Source: Numida meleagris (lineage: Eukaryota; Chordata; Aves; Galliformes; Numididae). From it: a DNA stretch of 64,000 bases. The stretch covers positions 269,988 to 333,987 of the forward strand of contig NC_034422.1 of assembly GCF_002078875.1 (NCBI RefSeq). The letters are read 5' to 3'. Each line of letters begins with the position of its first letter. The first letter of the stretch is position 1. This document shows, one piece after another, positions 8,601-23,200 of the stretch. A program made the translations under genes and the position numbers. The notes under the pieces were generated by a model. The model made no database searches and was not told the origin of the DNA. It saw only the letters and a list, made by a program, of their open reading frames with translations.

Positions 8601-11600
8601 GAATTTGAATTTGATAGCTGAAGTCTAACATGGATTTAGCAACCTCAACAAGATGAATGTAATAGAACAGGGCAGTCAAAACATTCAGCAAAGTTTAGAG
8701 CGCCATATAAAAGTTTGTCAGGAATTGCCCACTGAGAGTTTTTACCAGGACAGCAACATGGGACAGAGAACACACCTTTGACTGACATACCTTTGTTGGC
8801 AAAAGCTTTATAGCATCAACTTGGCTTATGTATCTTGTACAGTCCTGGTCACAAATAAATTCATTCCAGATGTTTTCCAGAGTTGACCCATTATAAACCC
8901 TTCTTTAGCAGTGATGCATTTTGTGGGTAGGGGAATGTTGGAAATCTTGTTAGCAAAAGGAGAAGCATGCATTATTCCTTGACCTATGGCATTCCTAAGA
9001 TCTCACTTCTGGTGGAAAGCGTGGGATCAGAGATAACTACAAGGTTAAGTCCTGTATAAAACTGAGCAGATCTTCCAAAACAAATGGCAGGTGCAGCATT
9101 ACAAAGGCCTTCCTATCCATTAGTTTGCCGAGAATGGTTCTTAACGAGCCTTGAAGACGTGGATAACCTACCACCAGTAATAACAACAAAAGCCCCAAAA
9201 GTCCCTGAAAAATCACAGTGGTTTATATTTTGTGTATTTCAGTATAATTTTTAAGAAGCCTTTCTTTTCAGTTTTCTGCAAGAAGATTAAAAAAACAAAC
9301 ACAAATTCCCTGTTCAGAGGGAGTTTTCTGATAAAACAAACAGCAACAACAACAAAACAAAGAATATATAAATATCTCAGTGAAGGTCAGGGTCTTTCAG
9401 CATTGAATTTGGTGTGCAAAATTTCACTCCTTTGCATTTAAAACAGGATCACAGAAGACTTTGGTCAAATAGCAGTAGAGATAGTTTTTTAGATTTAGGT
9501 TGCTTCCCAGTCATTCAAGACACAGTTTTCAAAGCAGAACTTGCTTAGATATTCCTATGCAAGTAAGGAAGAAAGCAAGACTGAGGCTCTCCACTACTCC
9601 ACCATATCCATGACACTGAGACACAGCACATGCAAAGATATGAAAAATACAGAGCACAAATCACAGAATACAGCAGTGCTGCAAGCAAATGCCAGACATC
9701 AAACAAAGCTACGCAAGCTAAAAGCATTTTCACAAGCAATAATGCCCAGGGAGCTGGATAACTGAGCTGCTGTGCCCAGGCTTGAGCACACACTCATCCA
9801 GTGCGCACAGAGACCGTGCAGAACACACCAACAGCTCCAGGAGCTTTGCTGCTCTCACTACAAAGCATGAGAAACTTAGTTTGCTCTCAATTTCTAAAAA
9901 GACTTTGGAAATCACTGAAAATTACGTTGCCAAAGTACAGGAGAAGAAGAATCTCTTCACTCTCTTTAAATAGTATAAAATCTACATATTCATTACAGAT
10001 TTGATTCTCTTTAATATTCTTAAATCTTTTCCCAAAAGTAATTCCTGAATAAATGCTAAATGTGTTATCTTAGCAGCCTCTGGTAGGAGATGATATTTGA
10101 TTTCACCTCTGTGTTATAGATTTTAGCATATGAATATTGTTCACCTTTTAAGAAGCAGCAACAGCAAAGCAAAGAATCAGTCAAAAACAGATCTAAGGAA
10201 TAACTAATTGCATGTAGAAGATTTGTGGATGGATGAGAAGGCTATACACCAAGCATCTGAACAGTGAACTAACAGTACTGCAGATAAAAACCAACAAAAA
10301 AATTAGATGTGACGTATCAAATTAGATGCCATTAAAGCATTAGCTTAACGTGCATGTTATAATATATTTAGGAAAAGACAGTGGCCCGCTTACATATTAC
10401 TCTTCCTTGCTAAGCAGTTCTACTGCACCAAGCAGACATGCAGTAGTGAGCATGGGGAAGAACAAGACAAACAAAACCAGTTGTTGCTTTTTCCCACCAA
10501 GTTACTTCCAACGTTAAAAATGCTGTGTCCAGCTACTACCGTATCTAGGTGAAACTGAAAACAGATAATTTCTTTGCCATTCAGTTTCAGAGGAACTAAC
10601 ATTTTTAGGGCACTGGAAGAGCCGCCTAGTGGGGAGAGCTTTCCTATTGTTCACTGGCTCATCTGATCTTTCTTTCCCCACATCTCTAGAGAACTTATTT
10701 CCATGACTCTCCTGAGGTATTGGTGAGGCAGTCTTTCAGGGCTGCTAACCTTCCCCCCAGGAGCTGCAGTTGGCAGGTCATTAGCCCATACCTTGTAAAT
10801 GTATTCACATTCCAGAGCAGCAGAGGCAGACAGAGGAATGCATGAACTGTGTTAGCTCAAAAGGTTCTCTATCCCCAACCCCTGTGAGAAGGCAGACAGC
10901 AGAACATTGAAGCAGAGGCAAGAACATGCACTTTTTCATCATTGGCAGTGGAGCAGCAAAAGCTCTTTGGGATGGTCTCAAGCAGAAAACGGGATGCAGC
11001 ACCCTTGTTTTTCACACTAGAGTATCTCATACTTCAAAATAGGTAGGACCAACACGTCAAGTTACAGGGGAGAGGTCTGCAGAACTGGGGAAGGGAGAGA
11101 AAGCAACATGCAGGACAGAGCAGGATGCGCAGCTGCTGTTGCAAGTGTGGACATGGAAAGGAGGAGAATGGAGGATTATTTCACAGAGGATACCACATCA
11201 GCAAACTTAAAATGGCCCTTATCTAGTTTGTTACATTCCATTTAGTGCCAGATAGAACTGCCATCCTGTCTCCCTCAAGCAACTTGCAAGACACCCGCAG
11301 AAATGGTGTAGCTTGGTTTATGGACACAAGCACCTGTTTGGTAACTTTGTGCGGCAATGTTTGGACATTTTGTGTGTGGGCAATACAAAGCTACCAGCTC
11401 CTGACCCAAAAAGGAGAGAAGATAGAGTCAGATGATGTCCCCAGTCCCTTCTTTTTCCTGTCCTAGAATAACAAGCAAAGCCTGACATGGCTAGTTCCTT
11501 CCCTGCTTCATGGCAAACTGTATAGGCAATCTCCGTGGCTGAAGAGGATAGGGGCCCTATGTGCATGAAAGCACTAACATCAGGAGAGCAGTGATTTCCA

Positions 11601-14600
11601 GTCATTGCAAGGCTGTAGCAAAGCAGGAACACCTTGCTATACAAGCCAAGACTACGAGCAGTAGAATGCAGATTAACCGCTTGGTTGCCGCTTACCATGC
11701 CAGGTACATTGGGCTAAAGGCACCTCCATCCAGTGCTGCCCGACGTGCCAGGTACATCCCATGATGTTCCATTGAAATCACAACAGGCCATCAATAGAAC
11801 GTGGCTGCACGGATGCAGAATGGAGAACCAGGCGCTGTTAAATGCAATTAAAAAACTGCAATCAAAATTGAAACGTACATTTTAAAATGGCCATCCGCCT
11901 TAAAAATGTAACTTCTAAAACAACCTCCCCTCCACCCATCTCCCCGGAGCTGAACTGTGACAGAAAGAGAGCAGAAGGAGTCTGCAATTTTCCTGATGAC
12001 TTTCTCTGTCCACCTCCATTCAGAACTCCAATGGCACTGAGCTTCAGGGGGACCAGGGAACACATATCCGGGAACAGCAGATCACAGGCTATCTGCACCA
12101 GCTTCCCTTCTGCCCAGAAATTCAGGCAACTAATATCACCATTTAGAAATGCTTCTACAATGGAAAAAAAAAATGGTGCCAGAGGTCCATGGTCTTGTTA
12201 CCCACATACAGGCAATGGAAGGAGTACTTAAATGCTGATTCTTTGTGTTATTCCCTTTTCCCTGTTCCCCTTCCCAAGCCCTTGAAATCCTTCTCTCATA
12301 ACATCTCTAGATGTTACGGCATGGATCTAGGCTGAATCCTTTGGCTTTTGTTACATCTGTGGAGCAAGGAGGGAGGAAGGAAAAGAGAATATTGCACCCT
12401 CCTGTTTATAATGATGCTTCACTAATAATTTTAGTCTCCATTCTTGGAGACTGGAAATGATGTCGATTCATAGTGAACTGCAGCTCGTACAAGTCACCAA
12501 ATTTAAGATGTATAATTCCACCCTTCCCTGCCCAAAGGAAGAACAACATCGTTTTCGTGCCAAGAAAGAGCACATCCCACTGATGCACTCAGCTTGCCAA
12601 ACGTAGGGTATCCTCTGCAGTGCATATCCTCCTCTTCCAAGAGTTTCTGCAGTCAGTTCCAGCAGGGTTAACAAGGAGGACATTCTCAGGGTAGATGCTA
12701 AGTGCAGGCCTCTCTTCACAATTGTTGCTGCTCTAGGTGGGTAAAAAACCCAAACCACCAGAAATAAACTTGCAGCCTTGCAGGGATTTAAGACAGGGTT
12801 TTAGACCCTCATGGCAAAGTGAAGCTTTTGCATAGCTCATATCACACTGAGGGCTACATGTCTCCATCTGTGCTGCTGCAGATAGAAATCTTACATTTAA
12901 AAAGTTAGAAGAATATTGATTACCATTTCAACCTTAAAAGATAAAAGGCTGAATGGAAAAGACTGACTTACAGTAATGAATCTTATCTGTATGAGAGTAA
13001 ATGTAAGGGACAGCAGTGGCTTGGCAAATAGAAAGTGTCTTCATGAAAAGGACACTGAATGAGGAGATCTTCATTCTTCTTGGACATCTGCTGGGCTCAG
13101 ACATGTCCCATCGTTCCTATCTGCATACTTATCCTCACAGTTCTGTTACTTAATCCCTTCCACAATGAACGAATAGGGCTTTTGTACTTAGATTGTCCTG
13201 TTTTGACTGCTCTGTACTGTAGATATTTAAATCTTGTCAATACAACGAAGAAGTGAAATGTAAGCGTTTGCTTACTGAACTGGGCTATACTGAGCCAAGA
13301 TCATTTGCTGAACTACAGGCCCGAGCTCCCGTTCTCCAAGAGCTCACTCCTTGCATAAAAGCAACACACTGCTGGCTGCACCTGCAGCATCAGGGCTCTG
13401 CGAAACAGTCAGCAATACCAGCAGTACTCAGTTTAAGAAACGCTGAATGCTGCATGAAGGTTTTTATTGGACTGCTTTCGAGACAGTAGCTCTAGTGCAG
13501 ATTTATACCCAGATTACAGCAATTCTTGCTACTGTGAAGCAAGAAGATCTTCTCTATAGTTGTGTTTTCCCTCTAGGGCAGAGATTAGCAGAGAACTGCT
13601 TAACACAAAGGTGTTTCCTGCTGCTAGAACATCAGGCTGCAGTCAGAAATGAAACTTCCTGCCAATTCCTAAACAGAGCTTTTGTATATTATACATTTAT
13701 TTTCACTGTTGACATGAAGACTACCCAAACCTTTTATGTGGGAGGAGAAAGGAAAAGCATAGACATCAGAGATGATGTTGGGCAGAGCCAGGCACTAAAA
13801 TTTCTGGCAAATCTGCAGAGTACAGTTGATCTTAGCATAGTAGTGACGCAAAACACACAAAGGCTCAGAAGCAGTAGATGTTGGGTGCTCCTGCAGCCCT
13901 GCAACAACTGTGAAGGCTCAGCCCTGGCTTGATACTGCATTACAAGTGAGACAGGCATCCCTGATGCTGATCTAATGATTCCTTATTGCAATAAAATACC
14001 CTCATATTCAGTAAAGTAGCTCAGTCCACACAGGAGGAACAGTACCTCTACCCACCCAGCAGTTACAGGCCTTGTGGTATGCAAAATTCCCATTTCCCAG
14101 CTACCTTTGAGCCTTGGTGTATAGAATCCTCCCTTCACAATGCAAGAATTTAGGACGCGACTAAAGAACTGTTACTACCTCCCAGCTAATCCTAGAGAGT
14201 TAGGCAGAATCTGCACCCCTGTCAATTACATGGAATGAGAAGATGCTAAAGGTCCTAAACCTTGGGATCTGTTGTTCCTCAGTGTTGCCAGGGTTGGCAG
14301 GGGGTGCGTGCGGTGGCAGCTTTGTGCTGGACATTGCTTTGGGAGCAAGAGCACACTGTGGTGGAGATGGAACATCATGACCCTTTTCTAAGTGAGACTG
14401 TCTTACAGCAACCTTCCAGTTGTAGCACAGCTTTAGGGCTCTGAGTCACCACGGGTACAAGCTGATAGCTGAGTTGTGAAATGTAGCAATCCTGGAGCAA
14501 GTGCACGGGTCTTTCAACTGTCCCTGTGACTGGAGAGGGATCTCCAGGACAGGGATGAGATAGCTAGCAGCGTTAAATCCACTAGCTATTGTGACTCAGA

Positions 14601-16555
14601 ACCCTCGGTGGGGTTTGTTAGAGCAAATAAGGCCTCAGAGTGCTGGAAGGAATGGGAGAGAGTTTGATAAAGATCCTCCCAATTGGCCTACTTATTTTTA
14701 TTTCTTGTGTGGACTCAGCAGTTTTTTCTGCAGATAGAAGCAGTCTGTGCAGGAGTATCTGCATACTGCTAATGTTGTGAACTTGTTGCAGTAGGTTACG
14801 CTAAACTCCATGCCAAGGGGTACAGGGAGGACACGGGCAGTAAAAGCCTTGGACCAAAATGTAATCTCTCTTGCCATATGCCATATGCCAGATGCCAGTG
14901 AGCACAGAAACAAACTTTGCCATCTAATTTTTTTCTACAAGATCAAATCTCATTCACTTGTCTCACCTGTGCCTGTGGATGCAGTGGCAGCAGTTCTCCT
15001 TAACACAAACAATCAGTGCCTTAAATATGTCACCTTTTGCACTTTATCCACCTTTTATTTCTCTTTTTTTTTTCCCCAAGAACTGATTGTGTGTTCCAGC
15101 ATGTACTTCCAGATAACTATTTGCCTCTAAGCACTAACCTACCCTCAGATTCTTCCTGTTGCTTCACTCCTGTTAAGTTTTTCAAGCAAATCACTGTTTA
15201 AGAGTTGGTCCTGGCAATGTCAAGACCCTGTCCAGCACCCTTCCAAATCAGATGCTTAACTGACCATCTTGAACCTCATACATGGGGTGCTTTGTGACCA
15301 CAATGTGTTTCTGCATCTCTGAGCCTGCCAAATAAGATGCCAGAAAGCTGCTATTGCTTGTAAAAGCAGAAGGCCTTACAGACTCAAGGTCTTGCAAACT
15401 ATCTGCATTGCAGCAAAATCCATCCAAGATGAAGATATCCTAAGGGGAAAAGCAGGGCTTATGGTGAGATACTTGAATGCTTTGTGTAATTTTACACACG
15501 TTCAGAGTTCTTCCTTGGCCTCCTCTTCAGATATTACTGGTGCCTCAAATTCTCATTTCATCTGTCTTATTCCTCTCTCATCTTCATTTGAGACTACAGA
15601 CTTTCTTTAAACTCCACTTAGTTGCTGCAAGGAGATCACTCTACCCATGCTTCAAAAATCCTCCTCTTCCCAGCAAGGCTCCCATGCACAACAGTGGTCC
15701 AGGGCAGCAGATATCTATCTGTGGCACATTTGGCCAGCCTTCTCTCTCAGAAGGTTTCTCCGCTCCAGTGATTATAACTCCAGGCAGTTTTTAAAAGTGG
15801 CCCAACATTATGGGATGTTGAAAACTTTGATACAATCCAAAGACAAGCATCTTTCCTTCTCTACGCATTATTCTTGTCAAGGATTTTCTGGCAGTCTCAG
15901 AACACACAAATTATAGGTTCTTGTCATAAATCAAGACTCAAAACATGTCTCCATTTAAAAAAAAAGTGGAAGAGGAGGGGAAAATCAGAGAAAAAGGCCG
16001 AAGATTTGGTTTTGAAAAGGAGACTGGCAGCCTGTACATGTACTTTTACCATGTAATCTGGAAGTTCCTCAGGACAGGACCCCCAGAACATGTCATACTG
16101 AACCATACACACACCTCACAGCAAAAGAACCAGCAGCTCTCTCATCAGTTCCAGACTGCTCAGCTTCTAAATCAACACTGCCAGAAGGCAGGACTATAAC
16201 AAATTAGCACCATTCACACTTTGTTGAAGTTGCTGTTCCATTGTTTGTTTATTTAAAACACACAAACACACACACTCTCACAAGCTGGCTCTCTGCTGCC
16301 ATCACCCAAACTCAAGATTTGTAGTCACAGAGAGACAAGCAAAGGCAGTGGATTAAACTCATACAGAGCAGCAGTCACTGCACTGGAACTCTGCTTGGGT
16401 TATGCTCTTTCACTGCAAGCAGAGCAAAAGAATGCCCACATTGTTCCAGCCTGGAAGACAAAGGTGTAAAAATCCTTATTTCAGCACCTGACTAGAAAAG
16501 TGTTGCTACAAAAAAAAAAGAGCCACAGGTTTGAAAGGACCTAAGCACAAACATG
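5643..16555 (-). other. HIC2: Presumed HIC2 intron, proximal part; no gene seen
   Basis: About 11 kb with many stops in all frames and no recognisable domain in any open frame. Low-complexity content includes a C13 run (6243-6255), a short TTG repeat (about 6722-6738), an A21 run (7116-7136) and a four-unit 7-bp tandem repeat (14873-14899). Being part of the HIC2 primary transcript is inferred from the acceptor at 5643; the first exon was not found. Confidence 0.5.
14873..14899. repeat. Short tandem repeat, 7-bp unit x about 4
   Basis: The unit GCCATAT occurs twice exactly, then twice in diverged form (GCCAGAT, GCCAGT). The array creates CATATG palindromes. It is small and probably of no functional weight. 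Confidence 0.7.
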
Positions 16556-17240
16556 GATTGGGCGGAGAATGGCTTGAGAGCAGCCTTGGGAAGGATTTGG
16601 GAGTATCAACTGATTAAAGACTCAACATGAGCTGGCAATGTGCACTTGCAGCCCAGAAGGCCAACCGTATCCTGGGTTGCATCAAGAGATGTGTGACAAG
16701 CAGGTTGAGGGAAGTGATTCTGCCCCTCTACTCTGCTCTTGTGAGACCCCACCTGGAGTACTGCATCCAGTTCTGGGGCTCCCAACACAAGAAGGACATG
16801 GAGCTGTTGGAGCGGGTCCAGAGGAGGGCCACGAAGATATTCAGAGGGCTGGAGCACCTCCGCTACAAGGACAGGCTGAGAGAGCTGGGGCTCTTTAGCC
16901 TGAAGAAGAGAAGGCTCTAGGAGGACCTTACAGCAGCCTTCCAGTACCTGAAGGGGCCTACAGGAAAGCTGGGGAGGGACTTCTTATAAGGGCATGTAGC
17001 GACAGGATGAGGGGAAATGGCTGTAAAGTGGAAGAGGGGAGATACTTAGACTAGATATTAGGAACACTGAAACAGGTTGCCCAGTGAGGTTGTGGATACC
17101 CCCTCCCTGGAAGCATTCAAGGCCAAGCTGGATGGGGCTGCGAGCAACCTGGACTAGAGGGAGGTGCCCTACAGCAGTGGGGTTGGAACTACATGACCTT
17201 AAAGGTCCCTTCCAACCCAAGCCATTCTATGATTCTGTGA
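16556..17240 (+). mobile_element. CR1 LINE, 3'-end fragment (copy A)
   Basis: The segment encodes the C-terminal part of the CR1 ORF2 reverse transcriptase in the plus frame, with landmarks [33 protein letters not shown] and [10 protein letters not shown]. The frame is ended by a TAG at 16918-16920 where copy B keeps Arg-Leu-Arg. Against copy B in this window there is also a deletion of about 30 nt near 17063. The 3' UTR ends in CATTCTATGATTCTGTG, the CR1 terminal motif, with no poly(A) tail, as is usual for CR1. It is 5'-truncated and dead. The orientation is antisense to HIC2. Confidence 0.93.
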
Positions 17241-20200
17241 CCCAACACTAATAAAACTCATGCTACTTATGAACATCCAAGGGGTAATCTGCACCCCTTA
17301 TCAGCACACAAGATGGTAACTGTATTAAAACAGGAAACATGTCTTACTTCATAAAGCACTGTATAAGTTTACATAGCACAATATTAGTGATAGTAAACGG
17401 TTGTCAGAGTAAAGCAAAGAGGTGGCTGTAAGACCTGACAAAGTACCACCGTTCCCATTTCTGAACTCTGGGTAGTAATGCTATAGGATGAAACCAGTTG
17501 TTCTGACGTGGTTTACTCTCATGCGCCAATCTGTTCTTATTTTAAGAGATTATTTGGGAGGTGTGTTATGCTTTTATTCACGCTGGAGAAATTAATATTT
17601 TATCATGAGATGATCACGATAAGGATGATGTTAAATGCTGTAGGAGAGTCTTATCCTCCCACCAAATGCAGACTAGTTTGCCAGCATGTATCTGGGTGTC
17701 ACTAATGATTCCTTTACACAGCATTTGTATCTGTAGGCACTTACTCTATGCAGAGCACCTCAGTATCTGATTCATTGCTCACCAGTTGCATCATATAGTC
17801 TGTAGAGACAGCTTCTCTTTCATTTCCGTTGATTTATACTACATTAAACTCTGGCATGCTGCAAGCTAGTTTAAAGCATTGTAAAGTTGGTGTAATCACT
17901 TGAAACCCTTACTTGCTGCCTTTTTTCTCTGTTCATTTTAAGAATGTTTTTGGGTTCATGATCACTCTAACAGTGTGCATCCTCTGTGCATCCTCAGTGT
18001 GCATCCCCTGTGCATCCATAAACCCATGATTTATCAAAATATTTAAATACTTAGGTTTAAGTATTTCAAAAGCTATTCACTTCACAGATGTCACGTAAGG
18101 AAACTGCTAAATCACTTGGATTTATTTCCTGTCAGAAACAAGCCTAAGAGAGAACAGCAGAATGGATCACCCTCCTTCTTTCAGCACTATTAAAACCATC
18201 TCATTTGGTAATTATTCTCTTCAAGATGGGTGTGGGGGAGTGAAGAGCTGGAGCAGATTATATTCATAGCAGATAACCTTGGGAGAAACAGGAGGTACCA
18301 GAGAAACAGGCATGAGGGGTAAAGTTGTGACAGTACTGAAACTATCAGGAGACACAGGTGTACCAAGTGTCTGTTCCAGAGAGCTCTGAGAATTCAAACG
18401 TGGCCACACCTCATGCAAGATTTAGGCTTGGCTGGCAGATCTCATAGGCACTCAGAGGAAAATTCACAAGGAGAATTCACATATTTAAAACCTTGAGCAA
18501 GAGTTTAAAAAATAACACTAGAAGGCAATTTTAAAAGTTTGTTACATCACTTCCCACAGAGCTCTCCCCTCTCAGCAAGGAAAGTCATTAAGGAAGAAAC
18601 AAAACAACAACAGGCAAACAAACAAAAACCCCACAAACAGAACCCAAACAACAAAACCAGAAAGATGGAGGGACTGAAACCTCCCTTACACAGATGCAAC
18701 AACTCAGCAGTTTAACAGCTCCATAAATATGATCAAGATCTGGCCAAAGGAGTAAAACATGTGCTAACAGCCACAAAAAAAAGAAAATGATTCTAGAACA
18801 TAGACTAGAAGGGAAAAAAAAATGACCTTCTATCTTTACACTTTCAGCAGAATCTGCTAACAAAACCAGCATCAAGACTCCCAGGTGATGCTAGAAGTAT
18901 GCTTAGTGAGGATATGTTTGGACTAAAACCTCTCTTTTGCTGCTGTGCTTTCCCAAACACCTGTATTCAGTCTCATACCCTTGGCTGCACATCACTCAGT
19001 CACATTCAGTTCTGTCTTGGAGAAGGGCTAAATAAATTGTAGCACTGTTAAGCCACAGTGCAGGTGCTCCAAAACATGCACCTCCTGAGGCTCTTGAACT
19101 TGACAAGATATATGCTTCATCTTCTTCATATGATATGGCACGTTTTGATGCCATCTACTCTCTCTGACTCATGAGGTCAATTAATCTGGGATTAACTCAT
19201 TCCCTTCATGCATTTACTTGGCAGACACCCTGGTAGAAGTTTTTTTTAGCAACAGGAAATGCACCGCCCCCCTCCCCCCCAAATCCAAAAACAAACAGTA
19301 GTCATCTCATGTAAAGAACTTGAATTTGTAGCATTGATGGCATCCTTCTTACCATAGGGATCCTCCACTGTGGAATACATCTCTTGTCTAAGAGACTATG
19401 TTCTTCTGTAGGCAGGCCACCACAATGCTAACATGGCTTCCACACACTTTCTGTTTCTGCTACCTCAGCGTAAGAAGACTCATATAAAAACCCTTTTCAA
19501 GTTGTGCAGGGGAGAAATAGCAGGCACTTGCCTGTAGAAAAATAAAGTATATAGTAATTTATCAAATTGATTTAATACAGTCCAGCTGCATGGGAGAGTG
19601 CTGGCCCTTGCAGAGATAGTTCCAGAACTATGCATTTGCTTTCAAATAGGCAAGGTGATTTGGTACAACTGCCACATCCTTTGAAAAGGTTGGTTTTGAC
19701 ATGATGGGAAAGGTCTTGGGATTTTCCAGCTCCTCTCTAAGTAGAAGGCAATTCAGCGAACACACCAGAGACTCTGCAGTAGACACCATTCTAAAATTTG
19801 TGTTTGTTATATCCTAATTTTCACACAACTTTTGCAGTAGCCGGAAAATGATGATTAATTTTTTATGTGTTCCTAAAAACAGAGGAAAGGTCAAGAAAGC
19901 ACAGTTACACGTGATTTGTTCATTCTTTAGCAGCAGTCTTTGAAAGTGCTGGTCCTGGATTACTGCTCACATTTTCCCTGTTATTCTTAAACCAAAGTAT
20001 CAAATATGGGTATTAGGTTTGGTGGGTTTTCAATAAAAAAGTGTATGGAACTAAATTTTGCTAACTTTCTTCTATATGTGTTTATTATTATTTTTATAAA
20101 ACTTCCATATGATTATTAGAAGCTATGTGAAGCATACCAGAACTTCAGAAAGAAGCCCCAACTCAGAGCATCTCTCATTTGAAGGAAAGGATGATTACTA

Positions 20201-23200
20201 CAATCCACTTTTTTCTTTAACTGAATTTTATTTTCCTCATATGAAGAAGCTCTTTTGTTCATCTGTTTTTTCATTAATTTTGCTATTTAAAGGACTGAGG
20301 AATAAGTAATCTAAAGAAGAGTTCTGTTGGAGTGAGAAACAGAAAATCCTCATGACAAGAATCATCCCCTCCAAACACAGGACTCGTTCCTCCTGCCACA
20401 CATGCCCACTAAATGCCCTTTTGCCTTCCTATGAGGGAAGCAAATCCAAAAGATCTGCCATAAAAGGCTGGAAGGCACTATGGTCAGCTGGGCACAGAGT
20501 GGGGGTGGTGCCAGGATGTAAAAAAGTAGCTGAAGTTATCTGGGAATAACAAGCTTCACAGAAGTTCCCCTTGGACAGAGGTCAGCATGTGGGAATGATG
20601 GATTAAGATGGAGTGTTTGCATTTCCCTGTCAGATGCAAAAATATCAGTGCTGGCACGCTCAGGTGTTCTGGTGCTCCTTGGAGGGAGTCTCCAGCCACC
20701 AGAACTGTATATGTGCAGGGCTCTCCTACTTGTCTCTCTCTCTCCAGTAGCACATACATTTTTGATTTTTTTTTAATATGTGATCTAGGTTAGTGCTCAT
20801 AAAAGCAAAGAATTAACAGCTACAGAACAGCTCTGCTGTCAGACTCTGCTGACACCATCAGCTCCAAACCCACACTGCTCCCACTCACGCACAGTGAGCA
20901 GTGGTCATCATGGAGGGGCAAAGAGCTGTGTGTTGTCACCTCTTCTTCCAAGGGACACACAGAGCATTTGGTCCATTGACACCTGAGCCGTCAGGGTGCA
21001 GGGCTGAATCCTGTATCGGACATGGCTTTTTAGGATGTAGCACTTCTCTATCACTGCCCTCCTCAACAGACATCAGTGCTTTTTAATTTTCTTTTTTTTA
21101 AAGCCAGCATTAACATTGCAAGTAGAGAAGACAAGTGCATTATTTCCCTTTTTGCAGGTCAGGAAAAAAAATAAAAAATAAAGGACAGAGAAATAGATCC
21201 TTAGGTACAGATTATGAGGCATCCAGATCTGTTATAGCCCGTCCAAAGCAGGGATGCCACTGAAGAGGTTAGGTCTTGCTCTTCTCCTCCATTGAGCCTG
21301 GGCTTGCTCAGCCTTACAGCCTCATGGCTCATGGTGTCACACTGTGGTGCAGCCAAGCAGGCAGGAAAGCACAGCCAAGGACCAGGAACTCTTATCAGAA
21401 CTGTTGTAAAACCAAATCCTCTGTGTCGGAGGTCACAGTAGTAATTGAGGACTGTGCTTAAACTCCAAAACATCTTCCACTGTCCAGGAAGGCTGCTGGC
21501 AATAGGTGGAGTATGGTGGTGAGACAGAGGAGCATTGAAGAAAGTAAATGAAAATTTTTGCTGGTTCTGGATGGTGCCTGTGCAGTGAGGAGAGGGAGCA
21601 GAGCAGCATGCTGGAGCAGGAGGGACAGGGAAGGACTCCTGCCTGCCTTTGGGACTGGAGTTCTCCTCTGACACCCCAGTCAGAATTGAGATCAATGCCT
21701 AACAACATGAGATGCTTCCTCTTCGCAGTGATCATCATTTCTAGATGCTTAATATTTGCTAGCTTCCTCCCTTGGAATTTTGTAACTGCCCAGCAAGAAT
21801 GAAAGTTTGGAGGTTCTCCCAAAAGTCCTCAAAATGCATCAGAAACCAGAATCTGCTGCAGGGTGTTGTCTGAGCAGATTCAGTGGGTAACGAGAGGTCT
21901 TAAATAAAATGTAATGCTCTTTTCTGCCCAGACTTGCCAGAAGATCTTAATGCAAATACAACTCCAGGAAAATTAGGGTGGACTCTAGTAGCTGCCTCTC
22001 CCTCAGGGCTTTTTTTTTTCCTTCAATCCTGCCTGATGAAATTCATTACAGTTGCATTTAAACTGTGATTTAAATTTTCCAAAGCAGTCAGGGCAGGTTT
22101 GAAAGCCTGATATATCAGAATTTATGCATTTCCTGAAGAACTGAGGTAAATAGCAGAGCCCTTCCAAATGGATGCCCAATTGGTCCTCTCAGTCCCTTGA
22201 CAAGTTTGCTGTCAGACAAGGCCAGTGGATTCCTGGCAAGTTCATCAGGGTTGCTCCTTAAAACCAAGCAGCTCTACATTCAAGCATGCCAGTACTTTCC
22301 TTGGAGGTATTTACAGTTTACTTTTTAGTGCTACTTTAAGTTCAAAGGGGCTAGTAAAGCCCCATTAAGCCATTTACATCAAACTGGTTAGTTAATTATC
22401 CTGTTGCAGGCTTTAAATTAGCAATTTATAACTCCTTTCCTAGAGATGCTAGTATTTGGAAACAAGCGAGCAGGGACATTTTGCAGTGGGGTGCAGTTAA
22501 GGAACAAAAAAAAAGAAACTGAATAAATCTCTGTTTTACTTGGAAGTTGATAAACTGTTTGAGAATCCAGTAGGGACAGGGGTGGGAGAGAGCCCAACAT
22601 CACCAGCTAGCAAGGCCAGGGAGGCTGTATCTTGCTTGGGGCTGTGTCTGTGCAGCAAAATTCAGTGATGTGCAGAGATAAAGAGCTAGGCCAACTCTTG
22701 GGGGGCACCACACCTAGCTGGGCATGAGACTTCCCTTAGAATGAGATATTCTGCTTCATAGTGTCATAATCAAAGATATTTTTGCATTAATCCATACAAA
22801 AATGTGCCTACACAAGACTGAAACCAGTATCTGCCCCCAAGGTAGGAAATGTATTTCAGACTTTGGGGCTGGCAAAACTGAACACCAGCATGCGGGGACT
22901 AAAGACCATGGGTTTTAGTCAGCAGTGCTGTTCACCCATGCAGGCAGGTAGGCCCTAGCCACACTGCAGGCACCTTTTTGATAAGGATTAACAAGATTCC
23001 AGGTTTACATCCCCATGCCGTAAGAGTCAGTGACCTGCTCACAGTGAGGCTACCCCATGGGCCAGGTGAGGCTGGAGCCAAAGAATCTCCAGTCCCAGGG
23101 CCTCCTCCCTTGCCAACAACATTTCATTTATGAAAAGGAGAATTTGTTGTCCCCTCAGGGTCTGGTTATTCCAACTCACCTTGCTCAGAATTCAGAGCTT

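Noticed and set aside
11698..11757. 12-bp direct repeat TGCCAGGTACAT, 48 nt apart
   Set aside because: Two short copies with no target-site or element structure; probably coincidence or an old local duplication.
13447..13932. 161-codon plus-strand open frame
   Set aside because: No recognisable domain, no splice or promoter context, mixed composition; consistent with chance in 64 kb. A search against bird transcripts would settle it.
22699..22709. Sequence resembling a HIC-family GGGCA(C/A)CC response element
   Set aside because: Two mismatches to the 12-base consensus as I recall it; too weak to suggest autoregulation.
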